From Clostridium sp. Marseille-P299 (lineage in GTDB: Bacteria; Bacillota; Clostridia; Lachnospirales; Lachnospiraceae), in the NCBI RefSeq assembly GCF_900078195.1, contig NZ_FJVE01000007.1, positions 1,922,001 to 1,986,000 of the forward strand: a stretch of DNA of 64,000 nt, in the 5' to 3' direction. The notes beneath the pieces are model-generated. The model searched no databases and had not been told where the DNA came from. It worked only from the letters and a program-made list of their open reading frames with translations. Of the stretch, positions 8,747 through 18,931 are shown piece after piece. The first letter of the stretch is position 1, and each line of letters begins with the position of its first letter. The position numbers were made by a program, and so were the translations under genes.

Positions 8747-10258
8747 CTATTTAAACTGTGTGGCAAGGTTCATAATTGCTTCCTGGCTTGCTTTTTCACT
8801 TGGTAGTTCTCCTGTAATTCTACCATCACACATTACGATAATTCGATCGGACATCCCCATTAGTTCAGACATTTCAGAGGAAATCATCAGAATGCTTTTT
8901 CCTTGCTTCGCAAGTTCAGCCATTATCGTATAGATTTCATACTTCGCTCCAACATCAATTCCTCTTGTAGGTTCATCAAGTATTAATACGTCTGGGCTAT
9001 TGGCTAACCACCTTGAGATAATAACCTTTTGCTGATTACCACCAGATAACGATTGAATTAGGGTTTTATTACTAGGCGTTTTTATGCTTAGTTTTGCTAT
9101 GTTTTCTACCACAAGTTTATTTATTTTCTTATGATTTAAAATAATTTTATAATCTACGTATTGCTTAAGTGAAGCAATTGATACGTTGTCTTTTACGGAT
9201 AACACTCCAAAGATGCCGGAACCCCGGCGATCCTCAGTTAATAAAGCAATGCCTTTATCAATGACATCTTTCGGCTTCCGAGCTTTTATTTTTTCCCCTT
9301 TGTATATAATTTCACCTTCTACGATATTGCGGATACCAAATATGGCTTCCACGAGTTCGGTTCGTTGAGCTCCTACTAAACCGCCCAAGCCTAAGATTTC
9401 TCCTTTTCTTAATTGAAAACTACAATTTTTAAAGGATTTCTTATGGATACTTGTGAAGTTCTTCACTTCTAAAATAACTTCTCCAGGAGCATTTTCTCTA
9501 GGTGGGTATATATTTGTTAACTCACGTCCCACCATCTTCGTAATAATCAGATCTGTAGTTAAATCTTTCGCTTCCCAAGTACCAATGTATTTACCATCTC
9601 GCATGATTGTAACATCATCGGATATTTGAAGGATTTCGTCCATTTTATGCGATATATATATAATGGATACTCCTTTTTTTCGTAAATCATTAATTATCGT
9701 AAATAATGCCTCCACCTCATTGGAGGTTAAGGAAGAGGTAGGTTCATCCATAATTACGACTTTGGCATTCATAGAAACAGCTTTTGCAATTTCAACCGAC
9801 TGCATTTGTGAAACAGAGAGCGATCCCAGTTTTTCTTTAGGATCAAAGTCCATACGAACTTCCTTTAGTAAACGTTCCGATTCCTCATACATTTTATCAT
9901 GGTCAATTATAGGAAGAACCCACAATAGCTTCTTTGTAGGATATCTACCGCAAAAGATATTTTCACCAATACTACGCTCAGGAATTGGCTGTAGCTCTTG
10001 ATGTACCATGGCAATTCCTTTTTTTAATGCATCGTCCGCATTGAGGATTGTAACCTTTTCACCATCTAGCTTAATCTCACCCGTGTCCATTTTGTAGATT
10101 CCAAAGAGACATTTCATTAAGGTTGATTTGCCAGCGCCGTTTTCTCCCATAAGAGCATGAACCGTTCCAGGACGTACCTTTAGGGTGACTTGATCCAAGG
10201 CCTGAACTCCAGGAAAGCTTTTGCTGATATCGGTCATCTCTAATCTATACTCAGCCAT
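8747..10258 (-). CDS. mglA: Galactose/methyl-galactoside ABC transporter ATP-binding protein MglA
   Basis: This is a double-ATPase CUT2 subunit of 503 aa. The first half has Walker A GENGAGKS and the second half a degenerate P-loop (GGLVGAQRTEL) with a canonical LSGGNQQK signature, as usual for MglA/RbsA. The ATG at 10258 follows a GGGAGGTG ribosome site; an upstream in-frame start (10294) has none. It powers uptake through MglC of sugar captured by the tandem binding protein encoded just upstream. Confidence 0.94.
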   Translation of the reverse strand: MAEYRLEMTDISKSFPGVQALDQVTLKVRPGTVHALMGENGAGKSTLMKCLFGIYKMDTGEIKLDGEKVTILNADDALKKGIAMVHQELQPIPERSIGENIFCGRYPTKKLLWVLPIIDHDKMYEESERLLKEVRMDFDPKEKLGSLSVSQMQSVEIAKAVSMNAKVVIMDEPTSSLTSNEVEALFTIINDLRKKGVSIIYISHKMDEILQISDDVTIMRDGKYIGTWEAKDLTTDLIITKMVGRELTNIYPPRENAPGEVILEVKNFTSIHKKSFKNCSFQLRKGEILGLGGLVGAQRTELVEAIFGIRNIVEGEIIYKGEKIKARKPKDVIDKGIALLTEDRRGSGIFGVLSVKDNVSIASLKQYVDYKIILNHKKINKLVVENIAKLSIKTPSNKTLIQSLSGGNQQKVIISRWLANSPDVLILDEPTRGIDVGAKYEIYTIMAELAKQGKSILMISSEMSELMGMSDRIIVMCDGRITGELPSEKASQEAIMNLATQFK

Positions 10259-10322
10259 GTGCCTACACCTCCCTTTGCAAAGAGCTGTATGCAAAACTTT
10301 GCTACAGCCCTTTGCTTTTCTA

Positions 10323-12239
10323 TTATTTTACTTTTACATAGTCAACGGTATATTTTGCTTCTACCTTAGTACCACCTACCATTTGTGCACCAACATCTGC
10401 TGCAGTATGAGACTGGCCAACATGATCATTTAATACAGTTCCTGTAACGGATCCTTCTTTTACGTATTGTACAGTTTCATCAAGTGCGTCTACACCTACT
10501 AAATAAATGTCTTTACCTACTGTTCTACCTGCGGATTCAATGGCAACTTTAGCTCCATTTGCCATAGCATCATTATTACAGAAGATTACTTCAACTTCAT
10601 TTCCAAACTGAGTCAATGCATTCGCTGCTAATTCTTGCCCTTTTGCTTGATCCCAATCACCACGTTGTGCAAACAATTCTTTTACCTGCATGCCCGCATC
10701 CGTAAGAGCTTTTACTGAAAATTCAGTTCTATATTTAGCGTCTACATTTTCTGGGTCACCGATAATCATTACATAACTTATAATGCCGTCCCCGTTGATG
10801 TCTCCTTTATCTTTTTGCTCTAAAATAATTTCACCTTGGAAGGTTCCTGATTGTCTTGCATCTGCTCCTACATAAGTTGCATTTATTTCATTCTCTTTCC
10901 AACGATTTAATTCATCCTCGCTAGGCTCACGGTTAATAAATACTGCTGGAATACCTGCTTCTGCACACATATCAGCAATTACTTCGGTAGAAGAAGCTTG
11001 CACAAGATTAAGTATAAGCAGATCTACTCCTTGAGTAATAAAGTTTTGTATCTGGTTCGTTTGCTCTGCTTGATCTCCTTTTCCGTCCATCACTGTAACT
11101 TTTGCGTTGTAGGTAGCCTCAAGATAGCTTTGTAATTCTTCTCTATAAAGTGTCATAAAGTTATCATCAAATTTATAAATACAGATGCCAACCGTAAAAT
11201 CTTTTGCTGTTTCACTGGTTTCTTTCCCTGTTTCTTTACTTGTTTCTGTAGCTAAGTTTCCATCGGACGTAACCTTTACATAATCTACTGTATACTTGTG
11301 CTCTGCCTTTTCACCTTTTGCCATCTTCACAGCCACATCTGCTGCAGTATGAGACTGACCTACATGATCATTTAATACAGTACCGGTTACGGTTCCTTCT
11401 TTTACATAGGCAACGGTTTCATCAAGTGCATCTACACCAACTAGATAGATATCCTTCCCAACAATTCTACCAGCTGCTTCAATCGCAACTTTCGCACCAT
11501 TTGCCATTGCATCATTATTGCAGAAGATTACTTCTACTTGATCACCAAACTGTGTCAAAGCGTTCGCTGCCAATTCTTGACCCTTTGCTTGGTCCCAATC
11601 ACCTCTTTGTTCAAATAAATTTTCTACTCCCATACCAGCATCTGTTAATGCTTTAATCGAATACTCTGTTCTATATTGTGCATCGACATTCTCAGGATCT
11701 CCAACAATCATAGCATAGCTAACTTTTCCATCCCCATTGATATCCCCTTTATCCGATTGTTCTAAGATAATTTCACCTTGGAAGGTTCCAGATTGTCTTG
11801 CATCTGCTCCAACATAAGTAGCCTTTATATCCTTATCACTCCAACGAGTAATTTCACTTTCACTAGGCTCACGGTTAATAAATACAACTGGGATACCTGC
11901 TTCTGCACACATATCAGCAATTACTTCGGTAGATGAAGACTGCACTAAATTTAATATCAATACATCAACACCTTGGGTAATAAAGTTTTGGATTTGATTG
12001 GTCTGCTCTGCTTGGTCCCCCTTACCGTCCATGACAGTAACCTTCGCATTATAAGTAGTTTCCAAATAACTTTGTAATTCTTCTCGGTAAAGAGTCATAA
12101 AGTTGTCATCAAATTTGTAAATACAAATTCCAACCTCCAGTTGATCCCCAGTGTTCTTAACCGTTTCTGTTTCCTTTTTACATCCGGCCATAGATACCAC
12201 CATTAGTAAGGTTAGTAACAATACAAAAATTCTTTTCAT
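10323..12239 (-). CDS. Tandem-domain MglB-like galactose/glucose-binding lipoprotein
   Basis: The lipoprotein (638 aa from the ATG at 12239, which follows GGAGGGATGAT) has a lipobox VSMAGC. It holds two complete, closely similar MglB-type periplasmic-binding domains in one chain: about residues 35-325 and 345-638. Each begins VGICIYKFDDNFMTLYREEL and ends YTVDYVKV. A Thr/Glu/Lys-rich linker (ETSKETGKETSETAK) joins them. Ordinary MglB has one domain of about 300 aa. The Ca-site-like DINGDG loop is in both halves. It lies directly upstream of mglA and mglC, so it is the receptor of this importer. Nucleotide differences are spread through the halves, which argues against an assembly duplication. 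Confidence 0.9.
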   Translation of the reverse strand: MKRIFVLLLTLLMVVSMAGCKKETETVKNTGDQLEVGICIYKFDDNFMTLYREELQSYLETTYNAKVTVMDGKGDQAEQTNQIQNFITQGVDVLILNLVQSSSTEVIADMCAEAGIPVVFINREPSESEITRWSDKDIKATYVGADARQSGTFQGEIILEQSDKGDINGDGKVSYAMIVGDPENVDAQYRTEYSIKALTDAGMGVENLFEQRGDWDQAKGQELAANALTQFGDQVEVIFCNNDAMANGAKVAIEAAGRIVGKDIYLVGVDALDETVAYVKEGTVTGTVLNDHVGQSHTAADVAVKMAKGEKAEHKYTVDYVKVTSDGNLATETSKETGKETSETAKDFTVGICIYKFDDNFMTLYREELQSYLEATYNAKVTVMDGKGDQAEQTNQIQNFITQGVDLLILNLVQASSTEVIADMCAEAGIPAVFINREPSEDELNRWKENEINATYVGADARQSGTFQGEIILEQKDKGDINGDGIISYVMIIGDPENVDAKYRTEFSVKALTDAGMQVKELFAQRGDWDQAKGQELAANALTQFGNEVEVIFCNNDAMANGAKVAIESAGRTVGKDIYLVGVDALDETVQYVKEGSVTGTVLNDHVGQSHTAADVGAQMVGGTKVEAKYTVDYVKVK

Positions 12240-12363
12240 ATCATCCCTCCACGCTTCCAATGCTTACAAGCATTATTATGTTGTTAAAAATATACAGATT
12301 CCTTATCTAAAATCTGAAATATTTATTACAACTATATAATAAATTTTACAGGGAAGATTTTCC

Positions 12364-12384
12364 ATAGAATATTCTATGATTATA
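12364..12384. promoter_or_regulatory. Palindrome and -10-like box upstream of the mgl operon
   Basis: The perfect 14-bp palindrome ATAGAATATTCTAT (12364-12377) touches a minus-strand TATAAT (12379-12384), 125-145 bp before the tandem MglB start. I see no convincing -35 box, which would suit an activated promoter; the AraC-type regulator encoded upstream is the candidate activator (inference). The rest of the gap 12240-12661 shows nothing else I can support. Confidence 0.4.
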
Positions 12385-12661
12385 GACGAATTTTCTTCAA
12401 TTTGAATATATTTTCTATACAAAATCGCTAAAACTATTCGTTTGTATGGAACTGACCTATTCTAATTCTCTACAAACATCCCCCACTACTTTAAATTGGA
12501 AAAGTCCATAACTTTCCTAAAATTAAAGGACATGTTACAGACTTATATTTGTATTTAATATGCCACAAATACTTCCTAAATCAATAAAGCATCTAGTTTG
12601 TTAGTATAATCAACGAAAAAAAGTTAATGTAATTTAACACTCTTTCTTCTATCCAACTCCA

Positions 12662-13705
12662 CTACTCCACTTCTTTCAATGTAAGCTTTTTCTGCTCTAT
12701 TCGAACATATTTGTTATCCTCCAAAGTAACCACCTCAGAGACATCCCCTCCAGTGGTTAAAGCATAGGCAATATCAAAAATTGCTTTCGCATGAAGAGTG
12801 GTATCACTCATTACTGTTCCGAGGATTTTTCCTTCCTTAACAGCATTAATCCCTTGAGGCGTTCCATCAATTCCTACAATATTATGAAAACTATAATTTG
12901 CACGATCTAGGGCATCTACTACACCCAGAGCCATATCATCATTATTACAAATAATCAATTCAATTTGGTCTCCATATAACTTATGCCACGTTTCCATAAG
13001 AGCAGAAGCTTGTGTACGCTCCCAGTTTGCAATTCCACCCACCAACTTTTCCAATTCCAAACCACTATTCTTTAAGGTTAGTACTGACCACTCGGTTCTA
13101 ACCATAGAATCCTGATGCCTTATTTCTCCTTCTAGCATCACGTATTGAATCGTTCCATCCCCATTGATATCAATACTCCCTGGATCTGCTTTGTAAGCAT
13201 CTATTACTAATTCTCCTTGTAATACGGCTTGCTTTTTTGCATCAGAGCCTACATAATACATCTTCTCCCAACGATTCATGTCCTCCTCTACTGGCTCACG
13301 ATTAAAAAATACAATTGGTATATTGGCCTCCATTGCTTTATCTATAATTGTTGAAGCTTCCGTTCGATCCACCATGTTAACGCATAGGACATCATATTTA
13401 AGTGAAATAAACTTATTAATTTGATCATTTTGTATGCTTTGATTTTCATTGGCATCTGCAATATCGATTTTAATCTTAATTCCCTTTTCCTGTTCTATCA
13501 TTTTAGCGTAATCATCCAAATCCCCCATCATGGTGGAGATAAAAGTATCATCCCCACGGTAGATTGCAACACCAATTCGAATAGTTTTATTATCCTTATC
13601 TTTGTTATTATTTTGAATCATGTGAGTGAATTGATAAATACCCACGATTACACAAGCAATAAATAGAATGATAAAAATTAACTTTTTATAGAAACGAACG
13701 CTCAT
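12662..13705 (-). CDS. Membrane-anchored MglB-like sugar-binding protein, probable sensor
   Basis: From the ATG at 13705 (ribosome site GGAGGTG) the protein is 347 aa: one N-terminal transmembrane helix (about 8-28) and a galactose-binding-protein-like domain with the same landmarks as the tandem MglB (VGIAIYRGDDTF, FFNREPVEEDMNRW, DINGDG, NNDDMALG). It has an uncleaved-looking anchor rather than a lipobox. It is the last gene of the kinase/regulator operon, 13 bp after another anchored binding protein. I infer it presents galactose or glucose to the kinase rather than serving transport. Confidence 0.8.
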   Translation of the reverse strand: MSVRFYKKLIFIILFIACVIVGIYQFTHMIQNNNKDKDNKTIRIGVAIYRGDDTFISTMMGDLDDYAKMIEQEKGIKIKIDIADANENQSIQNDQINKFISLKYDVLCVNMVDRTEASTIIDKAMEANIPIVFFNREPVEEDMNRWEKMYYVGSDAKKQAVLQGELVIDAYKADPGSIDINGDGTIQYVMLEGEIRHQDSMVRTEWSVLTLKNSGLELEKLVGGIANWERTQASALMETWHKLYGDQIELIICNNDDMALGVVDALDRANYSFHNIVGIDGTPQGINAVKEGKILGTVMSDTTLHAKAIFDIAYALTTGGDVSEVVTLEDNKYVRIEQKKLTLKEVE

Positions 13706-13718
13706 AAGCACCTCCACT

Positions 13719-14690
13719 TTACGAGATTGGATAAAGCAATACTTCATATTCCTGATCATGAACGGTATCCGAAGTAATAACAAAGGTATCTAAAATCACT
13801 TCAGGTTCTACTTGTTTATGGTTGATTAAAGAAACTGCCGCTTCAATACTTAAATAACCTTTCAAATAATCATTTTCAACAATTATCCCTGATAATTGCT
13901 CTTTTTCTAGGGAGCTTAATATGAAGTTGGTATATCCTACTCCATAAACTTTTGGATATTTCTCATCTTTTGTGTTAAGTTTATATTCAGCCATCTCTAA
14001 CAAAAGGTTAGAATCTAAACCAATAAATACACACTTTGGGGTCTTATTACTAGCCTCTATCATTGCCGCCTTTATCTCTTCTGAATTTATATCCTTTATG
14101 TAAAATTCGCATTCGTTTGATTCCAACATTTGAATTAAACCTTGTAACCTCTCGTTTGTACTTGTTTGCTTTATATTGCCTGGAAATATGTAAATAGGTA
14201 CTCTAGTTTCTTCTTTCTTCAGATCCTCTACAATCAGATTTCCTAGTTTTTCACCTAAGTCTCTACCGTTTGATAAAATTGAAACATTCACTTTCTCAGA
14301 CTCTAGCTCGGTTCCAATAATTACTAGATTAGGAAGTGTGTTAAAGGTCTTAAGTCCACTAGAAATCTCCATACTATCAACTGCTGCCAAAACGATAGCT
14401 TCTGCATCCGCTTGTGCTTCACGTTTTATAAAATCCAGCTGTTCGCTAGCATTTTGCTCACTATATAAGGTGATAAAACTCACATCCACATTGTAATCCA
14501 TTGCAGCCTGCTCCATACCCTTTTTATAATTCTGCCAGGTGCTATCAGTGGTATCATCAATAATAACTGATACATTATAGATCTCGTGATCTGCATCATC
14601 TGAAAAAATAAGCTCCGTTGAGGATACCAAGTACAAGATAAAAATTAGTGCTAACATAAAAATAAAACCATATTTTTGAAATTTTTCCAT
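13719..14690 (-). CDS. Membrane-anchored periplasmic-binding-like protein, probable co-sensor
   Basis: The protein (323 aa) has an N-terminal transmembrane helix (about 8-25) followed by a LacI/RbsB-type binding fold (VSVIIDDTTDSTWQNYKKG start, later VYGVGYTNFI). It begins one base after the kinase stop, so it is translationally coupled to the kinase. Such kinase-linked extracytoplasmic binding proteins are known to hand ligand information to LytS- or YesM-type kinases, for example the xylose sensor of clostridia. Ligand unknown. Confidence 0.78.
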   Translation of the reverse strand: MEKFQKYGFIFMLALIFILYLVSSTELIFSDDADHEIYNVSVIIDDTTDSTWQNYKKGMEQAAMDYNVDVSFITLYSEQNASEQLDFIKREAQADAEAIVLAAVDSMEISSGLKTFNTLPNLVIIGTELESEKVNVSILSNGRDLGEKLGNLIVEDLKKEETRVPIYIFPGNIKQTSTNERLQGLIQMLESNECEFYIKDINSEEIKAAMIEASNKTPKCVFIGLDSNLLLEMAEYKLNTKDEKYPKVYGVGYTNFILSSLEKEQLSGIIVENDYLKGYLSIEAAVSLINHKQVEPEVILDTFVITSDTVHDQEYEVLLYPIS

Positions 14691-16520
14691 CTACGCATCC
14701 ATCCCCATATATTCATCATAAGCTATTTTAGGTAAATGAATGATAATGGTGGTGCCTTCGTCCGGCTCTGAATGGATACGTAATCCATATTCCAAACCAA
14801 AATATACACGAATGCGTTCATTCACATTCTTTACCCCAATGCCTGTACCACGCTTGGAACTCACATCACCTTTTAGTAAACGTTCTATCATCTCTTCTGT
14901 CATTCCTAGCCCATTGTCTGAGACAGATAAATAAAGCTCCTCTTCTTCTAAATACGCTTTAATTATTATCTCACCGTCTCCATCCATAAATTCCATGCCG
15001 TGGTAGATTGCATTCTCTACTAATGGCTGTAGCACCAGTTTAATGGTTGCTAACCCCATGACTTCTGGACCCGCAATGATTTTATATTCAAATCTATTTT
15101 TGTATCTCATGTTCTGAATCATCAAATAGTTACGAACATGCTCTAATTCATCCGCTACTGTAATGATAGTTTTTCCTTTGCTTAAACTGATACGGAAAAA
15201 TCTTGCCAAAGCGGTTACTACTTTAACTGCTTCTTCCTGGCGCTTATCCTCAATCATCCACACAATAATGTCTAAGGTATTATATAAAAAGTGAGGATTA
15301 ATCTGAGCTTGTAAGGTATTTAGCTCATTCTTACGTTTGGATTCATGCTCCTCTACCATATCATTCATTAGATTTTGAATCTGGTCTGCCATTTTCTTAA
15401 TGGATTTTCCAAGGTGCTGTATTTCATAGGTCCCTCCCTCATAGATCGGTATGTTAAGGGCTCCCATTTCTAATTGATTTACTGATTTTTCAAGTTCATT
15501 AATTGGGTTAGTTATTTTAGATGTGATAAGTGAATTGATCATAGTAAGTATGCATACAAAGATTAGTAAGATAAAAATGATAAAAATTCTATTTTTAATA
15601 TTGTTTAAGGTTAAGCCTTTTTGGGGAGTTACTCCAACAATCTTCCAGCCGGTATATCCAACGGATTTTACTGTAACAACCCGTTCCTCTCCCATAAAAG
15701 TTTCCTCATGATTCCCATCCTTATAAGTAGCTGCTAACAAATTGTTTTCCTGCAAAACTTTGGCATGTATCAATTGCTGTTTCGGATGATAAATGATGAC
15801 TCCTTCACTGTCCATAAGATAGGTATAACCATCGCTTCCAAGAGATATGTTTTCAAATAAATGTGCAATTGCATCATATCTGATATCGATTAACAGCACC
15901 CCTTGCTGAATGGTTTTTTCCATGGTTATCTCGGCAGCTCGGCTGATAGAAATCACCCATTGGTATTGGTAGTCACTATCTACGAACAGATTTTGAACAT
16001 AAGGTGTAGTAAAATGTATGTTTTCCGTTTTATTTAATGCATATTGAAACCAAGTGTTATTTACCACAGAAACTCCATCCTTTAACATCGCTGCTGGAGC
16101 AGTTTCAATCAGCTCCCCGTCTGCTAAGAATAAGGCAATATTTTGTATGTAATCCTTGTTTGTATCATAGATGAGTAAAAGTTTTTCATTAATGGATTCT
16201 GTGGACAAATCTTTATATTTTATTACCTGATAGTACAGGGAATCTGATATCTTCATTAAGTTTCTTAAGTTAGAGTCTAAGGTTTTATTCACTTGCTCAA
16301 TCAAGTTTTGATTTTCTTCCTGTATCACCAGTTTTACTTGGTTGGAAAACCTAGTATATAAAGAAACTGTAATAGAAAGGATAGCTACTGCGGCACTTAT
16401 AGTAAATGAGAGAAATATCGTATACCGTATACTTCGATTCTCAAGGGACCGTTTTATCATTTTCCAAAAGCGCTTAGCCAGGACTTCAATCCTTTTTCCT
16501 ATCGTAGTTAAAGTATTCAT
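14691..16520 (-). CDS. Sensor histidine kinase, YesM family
   Basis: The 609-aa kinase has an N-terminal helix (about 32-55), a large extracytoplasmic Cache-like region (about 60-305), a second helix (about 310-330), a HAMP region (ITNPINELEKSVNQLE), a His_kinase domain with the phospho-acceptor in INPHFLYNTLD, and an HATPase domain with N and G boxes (VENAIYHGME, DNGLGM, GTGIGVKNV). It overlaps the response-regulator gene by 4 bp. Its two downstream neighbours are anchored sugar-binding proteins, which supports a sugar-sensing role. Confidence 0.93.
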   Translation of the reverse strand: MNTLTTIGKRIEVLAKRFWKMIKRSLENRSIRYTIFLSFTISAAVAILSITVSLYTRFSNQVKLVIQEENQNLIEQVNKTLDSNLRNLMKISDSLYYQVIKYKDLSTESINEKLLLIYDTNKDYIQNIALFLADGELIETAPAAMLKDGVSVVNNTWFQYALNKTENIHFTTPYVQNLFVDSDYQYQWVISISRAAEITMEKTIQQGVLLIDIRYDAIAHLFENISLGSDGYTYLMDSEGVIIYHPKQQLIHAKVLQENNLLAATYKDGNHEETFMGEERVVTVKSVGYTGWKIVGVTPQKGLTLNNIKNRIFIIFILLIFVCILTMINSLITSKITNPINELEKSVNQLEMGALNIPIYEGGTYEIQHLGKSIKKMADQIQNLMNDMVEEHESKRKNELNTLQAQINPHFLYNTLDIIVWMIEDKRQEEAVKVVTALARFFRISLSKGKTIITVADELEHVRNYLMIQNMRYKNRFEYKIIAGPEVMGLATIKLVLQPLVENAIYHGMEFMDGDGEIIIKAYLEEEELYLSVSDNGLGMTEEMIERLLKGDVSSKRGTGIGVKNVNERIRVYFGLEYGLRIHSEPDEGTTIIIHLPKIAYDEYMGMDA

Positions 16521-18136
16521 GCATTCTCCCTTTTCCCACGGTATCTACTAGGAGATACCCCGAATTGTTTTTTAAACACATAGCTAAAATAATTGGGGTC
16601 CTCATATCCAACTTTTCTTGCAATTACATAGGTTTTGTCATCGGATAATTCTATGAATTCTTTTGCCTTCTCCATTCTTAATCTAGTTAAATAACTTACA
16701 TAGCTTTGCCCAGTTTCCTTTTTAAAGATTGTAGAAAAGTAAGTAGGTGTGATATGTAAGTGCTGACATAACACTTCAACTGAAAGTAAAGGATCCGAAT
16801 AAAGCTTTTCGATTAATAACTTTGCAGAATTTATCACGTTCTGGGTTGCATTTTCACGGTCTGTACCAATATGATCAGAGATTTTATTACAAGTCTGTAG
16901 TAACCAATTTTTTAAGTCATTGCTGTCTTGTAGTGAAGCAATCAATTCGTTTAAATCAACAGTATTATCAAATATGGTTAAGGTATCAATTCCTGTGTCA
17001 TTTAATAGTTTAACAATCATATGTACAAAACTTAAAATGTATAGTTGATACTCTATGGTATGAAGCTTTAATTCCTGCATTTTATCAAAAGTTTGTTGAA
17101 TGCACCCAAGTATATTCTCTTTACTACCAAATTTTATTGCCGCAATTAATTCATTTCCCTCTAGGAATTCCATTGGTTTTCGATGATTCAAAGGCTCCAT
17201 ATCTTTTATATAAATGGTAATACCTTTTCCCATAATCTTTTGATATCCTAGGGCAGCCTTTGCTTCCTTATAGGACTTCTTTACTTGTTCTAAGTGTGGA
17301 TAAGCTTCTCCTAATCCTATGGTCACATCAAGATCATGAATTCTCTTACATTCCTTGCAAACATGATTTAGCAATACTATAAGGTGAGAGAGACTCTGAG
17401 ACTCTTTTAATGCAAGTATCATATGTATCCTACTCCCAGAGTGAAACAAGGCATATTCATAGATACCACTTAATTTTTCCTCGAAGCAACGTTCTACCGA
17501 TAGCGTATGGTAAACTTCTTTTTTATATTGATTTGATATATTTATTTTTTCCTGTCCTAAGGATATCTCTGTGCACGCAACTACCAGGCTGTTTCCTATT
17601 AAATTCTGTAATTTATATTCCTGTAATTTTAATACTATTGTGTCTGCGTCCAGTTTACCATGAACCAAGTCTAGAAAAAAATGCTCCTTTAACAAGGGTA
17701 AATTCTTTTTATAGCTCTCTCTTAAGGTTTCTATGCTTCTTTTTTCTTCCATCTCCTTGTTCAAAATATCACGTATTCGCATAAGAATGGTTGTCAGCTC
17801 TTCCCCATTGAGCGGCTTTAATATATATTCTGTTACATTGCACTGTATTGCTTGTTTTGCATATTCAAAATCATCAAAACCTGAAAAGACTACTATGCGA
17901 GTGGAGGGATAATTCTCTTTTACCTGTCTTGCGAGCTCCAAACCATCCATATATGGCATTTTAATATCTGTAAGGATTACATCTGGTTCATAGATTTCTA
18001 TTTTTTCTAACGCATCTTTTCCATTTTCAGCATCTCCAACTACGATAAATCCTGCTTCTTCCCATTTCATTGTCTTTATCATGCTCCTACGGACTTCCTC
18101 TTCATCGTCTACTAGCATAATTCGGTATAACCCCAT
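16517..18136 (-). CDS. Response regulator with AraC-type DNA-binding domain, YesN family
   Basis: The 539-aa regulator has a receiver domain (phospho-acceptor about D57 in ILTDIKMPYMDG), a long middle region, and a C-terminal double helix-turn-helix of the AraC type (LSVEVLCQHLHITPTYFSTIF; GYEDPNYFSYVFKKQFGVSPSRYR). It is the first gene of the four-gene sensor operon and the likely activator of the mgl genes 4 kb downstream. A GGAGGAG ribosome site precedes the ATG. Confidence 0.93.
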   Translation of the reverse strand: MGLYRIMLVDDEEEVRRSMIKTMKWEEAGFIVVGDAENGKDALEKIEIYEPDVILTDIKMPYMDGLELARQVKENYPSTRIVVFSGFDDFEYAKQAIQCNVTEYILKPLNGEELTTILMRIRDILNKEMEEKRSIETLRESYKKNLPLLKEHFFLDLVHGKLDADTIVLKLQEYKLQNLIGNSLVVACTEISLGQEKINISNQYKKEVYHTLSVERCFEEKLSGIYEYALFHSGSRIHMILALKESQSLSHLIVLLNHVCKECKRIHDLDVTIGLGEAYPHLEQVKKSYKEAKAALGYQKIMGKGITIYIKDMEPLNHRKPMEFLEGNELIAAIKFGSKENILGCIQQTFDKMQELKLHTIEYQLYILSFVHMIVKLLNDTGIDTLTIFDNTVDLNELIASLQDSNDLKNWLLQTCNKISDHIGTDRENATQNVINSAKLLIEKLYSDPLLSVEVLCQHLHITPTYFSTIFKKETGQSYVSYLTRLRMEKAKEFIELSDDKTYVIARKVGYEDPNYFSYVFKKQFGVSPSRYRGKRENA

Positions 18137-18360
18137 ATGTGCTCCTCCTTGGTTTTTGTATAGATGGTGTTTTTGAATAAAGTTTAGGAATTCTTGTGTA
18201 GTGCTCTTTTACAGATTCACGGGTGAGAAAGGTGAAACTTTATATAAGTGCCTCTTTTGATAACCTTATTTTACCATATCGGTGTTATATTGGGAACTGG
18301 GAAAGGTGAAAAATAGAAGTTACTAATAATATTGTGAGAAAGCTTTTTCCCTTTCCATAT

Positions 18361-18515
18361 TCATGCAATCTTTTTGCTATTGTGAAAATCATGATTTCCA
18401 AGAATCAAAATTTTTTCTCCATTCATACGGCCTACGGTATCTTTCGTTTTTAACTCTAACTCTAAAGATGTACTAAAAATAACATCACCTAAAAAATAAA
18501 CAAATCATCTTTACT
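18361..18515 (-). pseudogene. Relic of a metallophosphoesterase gene
   Basis: The minus strand reads, over one frameshift, DDLFIFLGDV then NGEKILILGNHDFHNS before a stop. The spaced LGDV and GNHD are the signature of calcineurin-like metallophosphoesterases. The frame breaks right at LGDV, where one T seems to be missing, and no start or downstream half remains. The surrounding gap 18137-18925 holds no other gene I can support. Confidence 0.65.
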
Positions 18516-18808
18516 TACAAACTGCTTTATACTCCTTACTTGCAATAATACGGAATGACTCTACAACTCTAATGTTTATCCGATAAATCTATATACAACT
18601 TCCTAATCCACCATAAGTTTCTTGATAATCAACAAAGGCTTCAAGCAGTTCCTCAATAGCCGAACTGTGCATATTGCACAATTCATAATCAAAGATTTCA
18701 AACCATAAATCTCATTTCAAGAAATATCACGCAGAATCAACGAATCAATACTTCCATTCCAGCTTTATTACACTAAACCGTTACGCATTAAATTAACAAA
18801 ATTTACAC

Positions 18809-18837
18809 TTGTATCATATGTAAATATTTGGTAATAT
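18809..18837 (+). promoter_or_regulatory. Candidate promoter of the DUF3798 transporter operon
   Basis: TTGTAT (18809-18814) and TAATAT (18832-18837) are 17 bp apart on the plus strand, 95 bp before the first gene. A small inverted repeat (GTTGC at 18849-18853, GCAAC at 18863-18867) lies just downstream and could be an operator. Confidence 0.45.
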
Positions 18838-18931
18838 AAAACTATTCAGTTGCACAAGTGGAGCAACATTTGATACCAGCATAACGTTTCATTTCCATAG
18901 CAGCTGCTTATTCCAAATAAGGAGGGTGTTT

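Noticed and set aside
10323..12239. Tandem MglB as an assembly error
   Set aside because: The two halves differ at many spread positions and are joined by a distinct linker, so it is unlikely to be a duplicated read segment.
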